Shown: positions 45,556-53,906 of the stretch, one piece after another
Layout of the letters: every line of letters starts with the position of its first letter
How positions within the stretch are numbered: position 1 is the stretch's first letter
Source: an uncultured Porphyromonadaceae bacterium
GTDB lineage: Bacteria > Bacteroidota > Bacteroidia > Bacteroidales > Barnesiellaceae
Length of the DNA: 64,000 bases
Assembly (NCBI GenBank): GCA_900538555.1
Contig: UPYI01000008.1
Coordinates: 118,279 to 182,278, forward strand
Direction of reading: 5' to 3'
Program-made: the position numbers and the translations under genes
Notes under the pieces: model-generated
What the model was told of the DNA's origin: nothing
The model's input: the letters and a program-made list of their open reading frames with translations, nothing else
Database searches by the model: none

Positions 45556-46368
45556 TCATTTCAATAATTTTCGTGCGTCATTATCCCCGCTTTCCAACAC
45601 ACCCATTTGATGAATGGCTATTTGATTGAGTTTAACGAGTCGTTCTCTTTGTGGAACACCCTGTTCAATAAACACCGCATTAAGATTTTCCATATTAGAC
45701 AAGCAGATAAGTTCATTGATAGTGGCATAATCCCGAATATTCCCTTTCAATTCGGGATTGGCATCCCTCCATTGTTTTGCCGTCATTCCAAACATTGCCA
45801 CATTCAACACATCTGCTTCATTGGCGTAAATGATATTAATCTGTTTTACAGTTACTTCTGCGGGTATAAGATTCTGTTTAATGGCGTCAGTATGTATACG
45901 ATAATTGATCTTTGAGAGTTCCCGCTTTGCCGACCAACCTAATTGTTTATATTCCGCCTCTTTTAAGCGTTGAAACTCTTTGACGATATATAACTCAAAC
46001 TCTACGGAAATCCATCCTGCGAATTTAAATGCGATATCCTTATGAGCATAAGTTCCACCATAGCGTCCTGATTTTGAAATAATTCCGATTGCATTTGTTG
46101 CATTTATCCACTTTTGAGAGGATAAAGTAAAAGCATTCAATCCGGCTTCTTTTTTAAACACCTCGAATTCGAGGTGTTTAAAATCAGGATTATATAAACT
46201 TTCCCAAATACCAAGATATTCAATCGTATTCCGGTTACGAAGCCAATTCCCGATAACAGCAGTAGGATCGTCGCTTTTGTATTTTGCAATGTCAGTCAAA
46301 CATATATAATCGTTCTCATTAAACGATATAACAGAGACCGGCATATCCTGAACGATAATTTTCGCCAT
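45556..46368 (-). CDS. KilA-N domain protein
   Basis: 270 aa from ATG 46368 (MAKIIVQDMPVSVISF); the upstream extension is rejected because a -7 box (46395-46402) lies inside it. The KilA-N DNA-binding domain covers about 15-135: YICLTDIAKYK, NTIEYLGIWE, WINATNAIGI and GRYGGTYAHKDIAFKFAGWIS are typical. The C-terminal half holds an ERLVKLNQIA segment. This family is common in phage and Bacteroidales genomes with unresolved function. Composition is visibly AT-richer than the housekeeping neighbours, suggesting transfer. It stands alone, divergent from xerD. Confidence 0.85.
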   Translation of the reverse strand: MAKIIVQDMPVSVISFNENDYICLTDIAKYKSDDPTAVIGNWLRNRNTIEYLGIWESLYNPDFKHLEFEVFKKEAGLNAFTLSSQKWINATNAIGIISKSGRYGGTYAHKDIAFKFAGWISVEFELYIVKEFQRLKEAEYKQLGWSAKRELSKINYRIHTDAIKQNLIPAEVTVKQINIIYANEADVLNVAMFGMTAKQWRDANPELKGNIRDYATINELICLSNMENLNAVFIEQGVPQRERLVKLNQIAIHQMGVLESGDNDARKLLK

Positions 46369-46394
46369 CAATTTTAAAGTATTGAGTTTCACCG

Positions 46395-46402
46395 CAAAGA
46401 TA
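46395..46402 (-). promoter_or_regulatory. Promoter -7 box for the KilA-N gene
   Basis: CAAAGATA on plus reads TATCTTTG on minus, 27 bp before the start codon. Confidence 0.6.
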
Positions 46403-46469
46403 ACTATAATTCGCGAGATTATACCATATTTTGTACCGGAACGGATCTTGTCCTCTCGGAATTTTGTTT

Positions 46470-46477
46470 TACCTTTG
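46470..46477 (+). promoter_or_regulatory. Promoter -7 box for xerD
   Basis: TACCTTTG matches TAnnTTTG. It rules out the earlier in-frame ATG at 46382 as xerD start, leaving 46556 or 46610. Confidence 0.6.
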
Positions 46478-46609
46478 TACAACAAGCACTTCAAGGCAAA
46501 GTGCTGCAAACAGCACAAATGTCAAGTCATTACCTCAAAACAGGTAATCTTTCCAATGCCCTTTATACAAGGCACTACAAAATTTTCGGGAATTAAAAAA
46601 TCTGAGGAT

Positions 46610-47521
46610 ATGTCGCCGGAATACACCAACGAATTGGTTAAAAAGTTTACCGCCCATCTGAAATTGGAAAAAGGGCTGTCGGAGAATACGCTCGAAGCGT
46701 ATCTCAACGACACGGCGAAACTACTGCAATTCGCCGAAAGCGAAAACAAACCGGTAACGGACTTAACGACCGAAGATCTGCACCGATTCGTCTGCGAATT
46801 GCAGGACATCGGCATCTGCGCCCGCTCACAGGCACGAATCCTATCGGGAGTCAAAGCCTTCTTCCGATTTCTGAAACTCGACGGATATATCGATTCCGAT
46901 CCGTCCGAACTGATCGAAACACCCAAGTTAGGACGCAAACTGCCCGAAATACTTACAGTCGAAGAGATCGACGCCATGGTCGGTTCGATCGACCTGTCCC
47001 TGCCCGAAGGCAGGCGCAACCGCGCCATACTCGAAACGCTCTACGGATGCGGATTACGGGTTTCCGAACTCACCGGGCTACGTATATCGCAACTATATCT
47101 CGACGACGGATATATCCTTGTCGAAGGCAAAGGAAGCAAACAGCGGTTAGTCCCCATTTCTCCGGCAGCCATCCACGAAATCAGACTGTATATGCTCGAC
47201 CGCAATATGCTGCCCATAAAGAAAGAGAGTACGGATATTCTGTTTCTCAACCGTCGGGGCGGACAACTGACACGGGTCATGATATTTTACATTATCCGGA
47301 ATGCCTGCGAAGCCTGCGGAATCCGCAAAACCATCAGCCCGCACACATTGCGGCATTCGTTCGCCACGCACCTGCTCGAACATGGAGCCAACCTACGTGC
47401 CATACAACAGATGCTCGGGCACGAAAGCATCACCACGACCGAAATCTATGTCCATTTAGACAAGAGTTTCCTCCGGCAGGAAATCCTGTCGCATCACCCC
47501 CGGAATCAAAACCAGGAATAA
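46610..47521 (+). CDS. xerD: Site-specific tyrosine recombinase XerD
   Basis: 303 aa from ATG 46610, the length expected for XerD; an in-frame ATG at 46556 is the alternative. N-terminal SAM-like domain (KKFTAHLKLEKGLSENTLEAY) and catalytic domain with GCGLRVSELTGL (first Arg), HTLRHSFATHLLEHGANL (His-x-x-Arg), LGHESITTTEIYVHL (His and nucleophile Tyr). Resolves chromosome dimers at dif with XerC. Divergent from the KilA-N gene. Confidence 0.93.
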   Translation: MSPEYTNELVKKFTAHLKLEKGLSENTLEAYLNDTAKLLQFAESENKPVTDLTTEDLHRFVCELQDIGICARSQARILSGVKAFFRFLKLDGYIDSDPSELIETPKLGRKLPEILTVEEIDAMVGSIDLSLPEGRRNRAILETLYGCGLRVSELTGLRISQLYLDDGYILVEGKGSKQRLVPISPAAIHEIRLYMLDRNMLPIKKESTDILFLNRRGGQLTRVMIFYIIRNACEACGIRKTISPHTLRHSFATHLLEHGANLRAIQQMLGHESITTTEIYVHLDKSFLRQEILSHHPRNQNQE

Positions 47522-47655
47522 ACCTACGGAATCCCGCCCCATTCGAAATACAACGGATAAGCGGGAGAGAGAAACCATCCCTAAACAAAAGGCAATGCGT
47601 CATCATGTCCAATCTGTCACATTGCTTTGCGTCTTAGACATTCTAACGCACCGAA

Positions 47656-47696
47656 AAGGGGTTGTATCGAAAACTTGAAATTCGACACAACCCCTT
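47656..47696. terminator. Terminator between convergent xerD and PL9 genes
   Basis: AAGGGGTTGT (47656-47665) pairs with ACAACCCCTT (47687-47696); flanking A and T bases allow either direction. Confidence 0.8.
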
Positions 47697-47715
47697 CGAT
47701 TTATTTTCATTCCAT

Positions 47716-49953
47716 TTATCGTTTCACAAAACGTTGCACGGCTGTCCGCCCGTCTTTACCCTCTATCCGCACAGCATAAACGCCTTTCGGCAGAGAAGCG
47801 GTATTGACCACCTGCATATTTCTCGATCCGGCAACCGTACGGCCTCCCATATCCATGACACGCAACGATGCCACCTCACCGTAGACGATCAACGACGTTT
47901 CGGTCTGATACATATCATACGACACTTCCGGTTGAACGGCATCGATTGCCGTCGGTCTGCCCTCTTCATCGACCTGGATATAATTGGAGATATAGAGATC
48001 GGTGATATACATATCGCCGGAGGATTTCACATTTTCCAAACGTACGGTTATCGCATGCTTGGTTTTGCGGCTCAAATCCACCGTATAAGTTCCTTCCTTA
48101 TAAGTAGTGGTCTTTGTCTCCGTCGTACCATCGGCAAACGTATAAGTAACTTTCAGATCACGACCGCCCGTGCAATAGATTTTCGCTTCCAACCGACGGA
48201 GGCTCGGCAATGTAATATCGACATAAGCCGTTTTGGGCAAGTAATATGCACCCATACTTCCGGTATATTTACTGCTCGGAACGCCACTGGCATCCACCTT
48301 ACCCTGATAATCGGGTTTCACCAGCACCGCCGAATTTTCGGAACGTTTCATGAAACTAAGCGAATCGGGCAATACGGCTTCTTGGAACGGATACCAATCC
48401 AACACGATATGCTCGGCATAGAAGCTCCCGTTTTCCTCCCATTCGCTGGCTTCGGGAACTGCATCAGGCACACTGCCGTCGTTCTCGGGCAAGGTAAGGA
48501 TATATTCATTTTCGTCGATACCGTATTCGAACGCACCCATATCGGCAGTCGTACCGGAATAAGGCAACGAAACCGTAATACTGTAATTCTCTTTGGTTCC
48601 GCATAACTCGTACTCCGATTTATGGCAATCGACAGTTTGCAGGTTCTCGATAATCGTTCCGGCATCTACAAAGTCGCTCGTCTCTTTCAGACGTCCAAAG
48701 GTCAAAGGCAACTCTCCGTTTGCCTGACGCGGAGCCAAAGCATCCTCGTACGACAAACTTACGAACTGTGCCGAGCGGTCGGTAGCCCCGCTCTTATTCA
48801 AACCGGTAGCTCCGGTATAGGGATCGCTGCTGTCGCGGTCGTTATACGGGCTGCAATTATCGAGCGTCGTCCAACTGCAATACTGTATATCGGCTCGCGG
48901 TACGGAAGGTGAATCTTTCGTATTGAACTGATGGTTACGTTCCTTTCCGCCGAATCCGATGCAATTGCGCAACACCCAATTGCCATTGGCGGGAATCGCA
49001 TTGTTGAATCCGTAATTCACACCGTTCCGCACCGAAACACAATTCAAGATATAGGTACCCTCGTTGTGATTGTTCTGGTCAAAACCTTTGCTTTGGTTGT
49101 CGGTCGAGATACAGTTCGTAAATACATGTGCACCATACGATGTCTTCTTATCGTTGCTGCCACCCATTTTAAAGCCGTTTCCGTTACCCTTGTTGTAACC
49201 GTTATTCATCGTCCAGCAGTTATCCACCACGATCGGGAACACCGTATAATAGAAATCCCATCCGTCGTCGGAGTTGTACCACGAACGGCATCCGTGAAAT
49301 TCATTACCCGGACCGGGGAATAGTTTCACGGCAAATCCGTCGGCATCACCGCCATTGCTCCATACGTCGCAGTTGTTGTACGAATCGCAGTTCAGCACGA
49401 TATTGTAACGTCCGTAATGGAAATTCGGGTTACGGGTATTGTTTCCGCTGCTATCCTTACCGAAACCTTGTTGCAAACCGGTATCGCCATTGTCGTGAAA
49501 TACGCAACGTTCCACGACACAAAAGCTGCCTTCGAGCTTCATTGCATTATCGGGGGCATTGCAGAAAGTCAGCCCCTTATAGTGCCAATAGTTGGCTCCG
49601 ATCTTATGGTAAACACCCCGGTTGGCTTTCGCCACATCTTCGGGAGTGGCTGCCAATCGGCTGAAATTGAATACAGGGATCTCATCTTCATACGCCCACA
49701 GACAGATGCGGGCATCTTTCGTACCGGTAGCTGTTACCGACACCATGGCATCCGGAAAATATTCACCGCCACGTACAAAGCAAGTATCGCCCGCAGCCAA
49801 CATAGATACCGCTTTTGCCAGCGAAGCATACGGTTTTTCAAAAGAACCCGGATTATTGTCCGCTCCCGACGGAGATAAATAATAGGTTTTGGCGTAAGCC
49901 GAAACCGAAACTAATAAAAACAAACCTGTTAAAAAGGAGATGTGTTTTTTCAT
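47716..49953 (-). CDS. Secreted PL9-type pectate lyase with T9SS tail
   Basis: 745 aa. Signal peptide 1-21, then YYLSPSGADNNPGSFEKPYASL, the usual start of a PL9 right-handed beta-helix (about 24-420). The active-site block has DADGFAVKL with likely base Lys210, and Asp203/Asp205, Asp229, Asp230 and Asp233 (NSDDGWD) positioned as the calcium ligands. A second beta domain (about 500-660) and a classic type A T9SS sorting domain (about 672-745, LRVMDMGGRTV...LPKGVYAVRI...VQRFVKR) follow. It should cut homogalacturonan by beta-elimination at the cell surface. It stands alone among housekeeping genes. Confidence 0.87.
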   Translation of the reverse strand: MKKHISFLTGLFLLVSVSAYAKTYYLSPSGADNNPGSFEKPYASLAKAVSMLAAGDTCFVRGGEYFPDAMVSVTATGTKDARICLWAYEDEIPVFNFSRLAATPEDVAKANRGVYHKIGANYWHYKGLTFCNAPDNAMKLEGSFCVVERCVFHDNGDTGLQQGFGKDSSGNNTRNPNFHYGRYNIVLNCDSYNNCDVWSNGGDADGFAVKLFPGPGNEFHGCRSWYNSDDGWDFYYTVFPIVVDNCWTMNNGYNKGNGNGFKMGGSNDKKTSYGAHVFTNCISTDNQSKGFDQNNHNEGTYILNCVSVRNGVNYGFNNAIPANGNWVLRNCIGFGGKERNHQFNTKDSPSVPRADIQYCSWTTLDNCSPYNDRDSSDPYTGATGLNKSGATDRSAQFVSLSYEDALAPRQANGELPLTFGRLKETSDFVDAGTIIENLQTVDCHKSEYELCGTKENYSITVSLPYSGTTADMGAFEYGIDENEYILTLPENDGSVPDAVPEASEWEENGSFYAEHIVLDWYPFQEAVLPDSLSFMKRSENSAVLVKPDYQGKVDASGVPSSKYTGSMGAYYLPKTAYVDITLPSLRRLEAKIYCTGGRDLKVTYTFADGTTETKTTTYKEGTYTVDLSRKTKHAITVRLENVKSSGDMYITDLYISNYIQVDEEGRPTAIDAVQPEVSYDMYQTETSLIVYGEVASLRVMDMGGRTVAGSRNMQVVNTASLPKGVYAVRIEGKDGRTAVQRFVKR

Positions 49954-49975
49954 GTTTATGTAATTTTTAATGATG

Positions 49976-49983
49976 CAAAATTA
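49976..49983 (-). promoter_or_regulatory. Promoter -7 box for the PL9 gene
   Basis: CAAAATTA on plus reads TAATTTTG on minus, 23 bp before the ATG. Confidence 0.55.
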
Positions 49984-50076
49984 CACAATAAGCCCGGCGG
50001 GAATGTATATATATTAATTTGGTTTGTAGATATTTTGGGTTATTTTCATCCCCGGGAGCCGGGTCACGATATACAA

Positions 50077-50108
50077 AGAGCGGCTTCGCAAAACAGCAAA
50101 ACCGCTCT
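50077..50108 (-). terminator. Hairpin after ychF
   Basis: AGAGCGG/CCGCTCT arms (50077-50083 with 50102-50108) 26 bp after the ychF stop on the minus strand; only a short T stretch follows, so a moderate terminator. Confidence 0.6.
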
Positions 50109-50133
50109 ATATCAATTGTTTTAAAATAAATCG

Positions 50134-51237
50134 TTACACATTGAAACGGAAGTGCATGATGTCACCATCCTGAACGACATAGTCTTTGCCTTCGACGCTC
50201 ATCTTTCCGGCTTCCTTCACAGCCGATTCCGATCCGTAGGCGATATAATCTTCATATTTGATTACCTCTGCCCGGATAAAACCTTTTTCGAAATCGGTAT
50301 GGATCACACCCGCACACTGGGGTGCTTTCCATCCTTTCTTGAATGTCCATGCCCGTACTTCCGGTTCCCCGGCAGTCAGATAAGTTTGCAGATTCAACAA
50401 GTTGTATGCCGACTTGATCAGCCGATTGACACCCGACTCTTCCAACCCGATCTCCTGCAAGAACATCTGCCGTTCTTCGTATGTTTCGAGTTCGGCAATT
50501 TCACTTTCGATTTTCGCCGCCACAATCAGTATTTCGGCATCCTCGTCTTTTACTGCCTGACGCACAGCCTCTACATATTTGTTGCCGTTCACCGCACTCG
50601 CCTCATCGACATTGCAGACATACAACACCGGTTTGCTGGTCAGCAAGAACAGTTCGCGGGCAATTTTTTGTTCGTCTTTCGTCTCGAATGTGACCGTACG
50701 TGCACTCTTGCCCTGTTCCAAAGCCTCCTTGTAACGAGCCAAAACCTCGTAAGCCTGCTTCGCCTGTTTGTCTCCGCCGGTCTGCGCCTGCTTCTGTACT
50801 TTGGCGATACGGGCATCGATCGTTTCCAGATCCTTGATCTGCAACTCGGCATCGATAATCTCCTTATCCCGAACCGGATCTACACTGCCATCGACATGCG
50901 TAATGTTGTCATCGTCGAAACAACGGAGCACATGGATAATCGCATCCGTCTCGCGGATATTCGCGAGGAATTTATTACCCAGTCCTTCGCCCTTGCTGGC
51001 ACCTTTCACCAATCCGGCAATATCGACAATCTCGACAGTGGTAGGCACGATACGTTGCGGATGTATCAGCTCTGCCAATTTATTCAACCGTTCGTCGGGA
51101 ACGGTGATTACCCCCACGTTAGGTTCGATCGTACAAAAAGGGAAGTTTGCCGACTGCGCTTTCGCATTGGACAAACAATTGAAAAGCGTCGATTTTCCCA
51201 CATTAGGCAAACCGACAATACCGCACTGTAAAGCCAT
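50134..51237 (-). CDS. ychF: Ribosome-associated GTPase/ATPase YchF
   Basis: 367 aa, normal length. Walker A GLPNVGKSTLFNCLS, QSANFPFCTIEPNVGVI, the switch region VDIAGLVKGASKGEGLGNKFL, and C-terminal TGS domain (about 280-365, RAWTFKKGWKAPQCAGVIH, KEAGKMSVEGKDYVVQDGD). This OLA1/YchF protein prefers ATP and binds ribosomes under stress. Transcribed from the repeat-borne promoter at 51312-51343. Confidence 0.97.
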   Translation of the reverse strand: MALQCGIVGLPNVGKSTLFNCLSNAKAQSANFPFCTIEPNVGVITVPDERLNKLAELIHPQRIVPTTVEIVDIAGLVKGASKGEGLGNKFLANIRETDAIIHVLRCFDDDNITHVDGSVDPVRDKEIIDAELQIKDLETIDARIAKVQKQAQTGGDKQAKQAYEVLARYKEALEQGKSARTVTFETKDEQKIARELFLLTSKPVLYVCNVDEASAVNGNKYVEAVRQAVKDEDAEILIVAAKIESEIAELETYEERQMFLQEIGLEESGVNRLIKSAYNLLNLQTYLTAGEPEVRAWTFKKGWKAPQCAGVIHTDFEKGFIRAEVIKYEDYIAYGSESAVKEAGKMSVEGKDYVVQDGDIMHFRFNV

Positions 51238-51311
51238 ACTATATTATATTTGTTATTTTCAAAATCACACGACGCTCCCAAGCCGAACGGCGGCGCGTCT
51301 TAACCGGCTGC

Positions 51312-51388
51312 AAAGATAATGCAAGCCAAAGGCAAAGCCAAATTTATTTGAGCTTTGTTGAGGCGTAGCCTATGTTCTCAAAAGATAA
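51312..51388 (-). repeat. Minus-strand copy of the promoter-bearing repeat, upstream of ychF
   Basis: Read on the minus strand, this contains the degenerate box TATCTTTT (51381-51388), AGGCTACGCCTCAACAAAG, CAAATAAATTTG, then TTTG (51340-51343), a 20-nt spacer and TATCTTTG (51312-51319). It is close to identical to 38496-38572, including the inactive upstream box. It appears to provide the ychF promoter. Confidence 0.75.
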
Positions 51389-51501
51389 TGTAAATAAGAG
51401 TAGAAAACAAGTTTTCACACATTCCGTGAAACAGAGTTCCACCATAAAGAAAAAACAACACATTCCCCGATTTTCCACACGGTTATTTCTATCGGAATAG
51501 C

Positions 51502-51509
51502 TATCTTTG
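51502..51509 (+). promoter_or_regulatory. Promoter -7 box for the EamA gene
   Basis: TATCTTTG, 23 bp before the ATG at 51533. Confidence 0.6.
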
Positions 51510-51532
51510 TCCATCTTCAACAAGAATCGAAA

Positions 51533-52468
51533 ATGAATGTAAAAGCCAAAGGATATATCATCGGATCGATTGCCGCCGCTACCTACGGCATGAATCCGTT
51601 ATTCACCCTGCCCCTCTACGAGGATGGGATGAATCCGGATTCGGTACTCTTTTTCCGTTACCTGTTCGCCATTCCGATATTGGGCATCATGACCAAAGCA
51701 AGGGGACGAAGTCTCAGACTAAAACGAAAAGAGACACTCCCGTTGATCTTCATGGGGCTGATCGCCGCCGTATCGTCACTGACGCTGTTTCAGAGCTACA
51801 ACTACATGGATGCCGGCATAGCATCGTCGCTACTCTTCGTTTACCCTATCATGGTGGCACTGATCATGTCGCTTCTGTTCAAAGAAAAACTATCGTTGCA
51901 GACCATCGTCTGTATCGTCATGGCATTGGGGGGAATCGCCCTCCTGTACAAAAACGAAGACGGCGGAACACTCAGTCTGGCGGGAACCATACTGGTTTTC
52001 ATCTCCTCCCTGTCGTATGCCATATACATCGTAGGGGTGAACCGCCCGTCGCTTAAAACCATTCCCACGCTTAAAATCACGTTCTATGTGCTGCTGTTCG
52101 GTGTCACCCTGTTCTTAGCCCGGCTGTTGTGGAACGGCAATTGGAGCGTACCCGGTCAATGGCATTTGTGGGGCAACCTGATTGCTTTGGCTGTATTCCC
52201 CACCACCATTTCATTTTTGTGTACAACCCTTGCCATCCAATATATCGGCTCTACCCCCGCCGCCATTTTGGGCGTATTGGAACCTGCCACAGCCGTATTT
52301 TTCGGCATCACTGTTTTCGGCGAAGTGCTGACCGCCCGCGACTGCGCCGGATTGGCTCTGATTTTTATAGCGGTCACACTCGTCATTGCCGGAGGCAGTA
52401 TCGCTCCGGTCATGGTCCGGTTCCGCAAACTATTTCCCAAACTCCCCCGTAAAAACAAAACGACATGA
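51533..52468 (+). CDS. EamA/DMT-family transporter
   Basis: 311 aa with about ten hydrophobic helices arranged as two EamA repeats (about 5-145 and 155-295); SYNYMDAGIASSLLFVYPIMVALIMSLLF and TLAIQYIGSTPAAILGVLEP are the typical helix 3-4 and 8-9 signatures. Exports or imports a small metabolite; substrate not predictable. The stop overlaps the rmuC start (ATGA). Confidence 0.9.
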   Translation: MNVKAKGYIIGSIAAATYGMNPLFTLPLYEDGMNPDSVLFFRYLFAIPILGIMTKARGRSLRLKRKETLPLIFMGLIAAVSSLTLFQSYNYMDAGIASSLLFVYPIMVALIMSLLFKEKLSLQTIVCIVMALGGIALLYKNEDGGTLSLAGTILVFISSLSYAIYIVGVNRPSLKTIPTLKITFYVLLFGVTLFLARLLWNGNWSVPGQWHLWGNLIALAVFPTTISFLCTTLAIQYIGSTPAAILGVLEPATAVFFGITVFGEVLTARDCAGLALIFIAVTLVIAGGSIAPVMVRFRKLFPKLPRKNKTT

Positions 52469-53820
52469 ACTCCACGATATTGATAATCGTCGCTCTTATC
52501 TGCATCGCCACCGGCGCATTGTGCGGATACTTGTTTGCCCACAGCCGCACGGTAACGCTTGCCGCCTTGTCGCAGGAACGTGAAAAACAGGCGGAACAAC
52601 TGCAAGCCGCCATGACGGATTTGCAAAACCGCTTCGAAAAAGTTTCGGCAGAGAATACCCGTCTGACCGCCGAAAAACAGGCATTGCTGTCGGAACGGGA
52701 GTTGATCGAAAAACATCTGCGGCAGGAAATAGAGACGAAAGACGAACAGCACAAACAGCAGATCGACACACTGAAAATCGAATTCAAGAATCTGGCAACC
52801 GAAATTCTGGAACAGAAAAGCAACGGTCTGAAAGAAAATAATAAAGAACAGCTGCAACCGCTGTTCGCCGCCATCAAAGGGCAAATGGACAAAGTGGAAG
52901 CGACTTTGCGGCAGACCCGCGAAGACAGCGTCGCCCAAAAGGCTTCGCTCGACCAGGCGATGAAAGATATGATCGAACGCACGATCGCCGTAGGTGTCGA
53001 GGCTGACAAACTGACCAAAGCCTTGCGCGGAGGCGATAAAAAGAAACAAGGTATTTACGGCGAACTGGTACTGTCGCAGATACTGAAAGACAGCGGGTTG
53101 AAAGAGGGCGTGAACTTCGATTGCCAGAACATGATCCGCGACGAACAGGGAAATGCCGTGCGAAACGATGCGACCGACAAGAAAATGATTCCCGACGTCA
53201 TTGTCCATTTTGCCGACAAAGACCTGATCATAGATTCCAAGACAAGCCTGTCGGCGTATGTGGACTGGTGCAATGCCGAATCGGACGAAGAACGGAACGA
53301 TGCTGTAAAACGCCATATCGCCAGCATCCGGAACCACATCAACGAACTCGTCACGGTCTCCTATCCCGCCTACCTCAAAAATGCACAGAAAACGACTATC
53401 GACTATGCAATCATGTTTATCCCGAACGAAGGCGCGTTCCAGCTCATGATGCAGGAAGCACCCTCACTCTGGCACGAAGCATACGAAAAGAAAATCATCA
53501 TCACCAGTCAGCTGGCACTCTTCTCGATGCTGCGCATGATACAAGTGAGCTGGTTGCGGATCGAGCAACAGAAAAATCAGGAAACCATTCTGAACGAAGC
53601 CCGGCTGCTCATCAACCGGGTAGCGGATTTCAGCAAATACTTCAACGAAATCGGAAAGCGGCTGTCGGCAGCGACCGATGCATTCAACGATGCCCGGTCG
53701 AAAATGACCGACGGAAAACAGAGCATAGCCGTATCGGGGAAAAGGCTGGTTGCCTTAGGTGCCAAATTAGATACCAACAAGACCCTGCCGGAACCCGACG
53801 AAACCGGATTGCTGCAATAA
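52465..53820 (+). CDS. rmuC: DNA recombination protein RmuC
   Basis: 451 aa. An N-terminal membrane helix (about 4-24), a long coiled coil (about 30-200, rich in Glu/Lys/Gln heptads) and the RmuC nuclease-like domain (about 195-400: GIYGELVLSQILKDSGL, PDVIVHFADKDLIIDSKTSL, IMFIPNEGAFQ). RmuC limits inversions at short inverted repeats and may be a nuclease of the restriction-endonuclease fold. Coupled to the EamA gene. Confidence 0.95.
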   Translation: MNSTILIIVALICIATGALCGYLFAHSRTVTLAALSQEREKQAEQLQAAMTDLQNRFEKVSAENTRLTAEKQALLSERELIEKHLRQEIETKDEQHKQQIDTLKIEFKNLATEILEQKSNGLKENNKEQLQPLFAAIKGQMDKVEATLRQTREDSVAQKASLDQAMKDMIERTIAVGVEADKLTKALRGGDKKKQGIYGELVLSQILKDSGLKEGVNFDCQNMIRDEQGNAVRNDATDKKMIPDVIVHFADKDLIIDSKTSLSAYVDWCNAESDEERNDAVKRHIASIRNHINELVTVSYPAYLKNAQKTTIDYAIMFIPNEGAFQLMMQEAPSLWHEAYEKKIIITSQLALFSMLRMIQVSWLRIEQQKNQETILNEARLLINRVADFSKYFNEIGKRLSAATDAFNDARSKMTDGKQSIAVSGKRLVALGAKLDTNKTLPEPDETGLLQ

Positions 53821-53906
53821 CGGCTCCCCCCAAGCGATAAAAGAGCGGACGACAGGCGAACCAAGTGCCGGCGTATATCGTTTCTAATAACTGAAAACGA
53901 ACCGCC

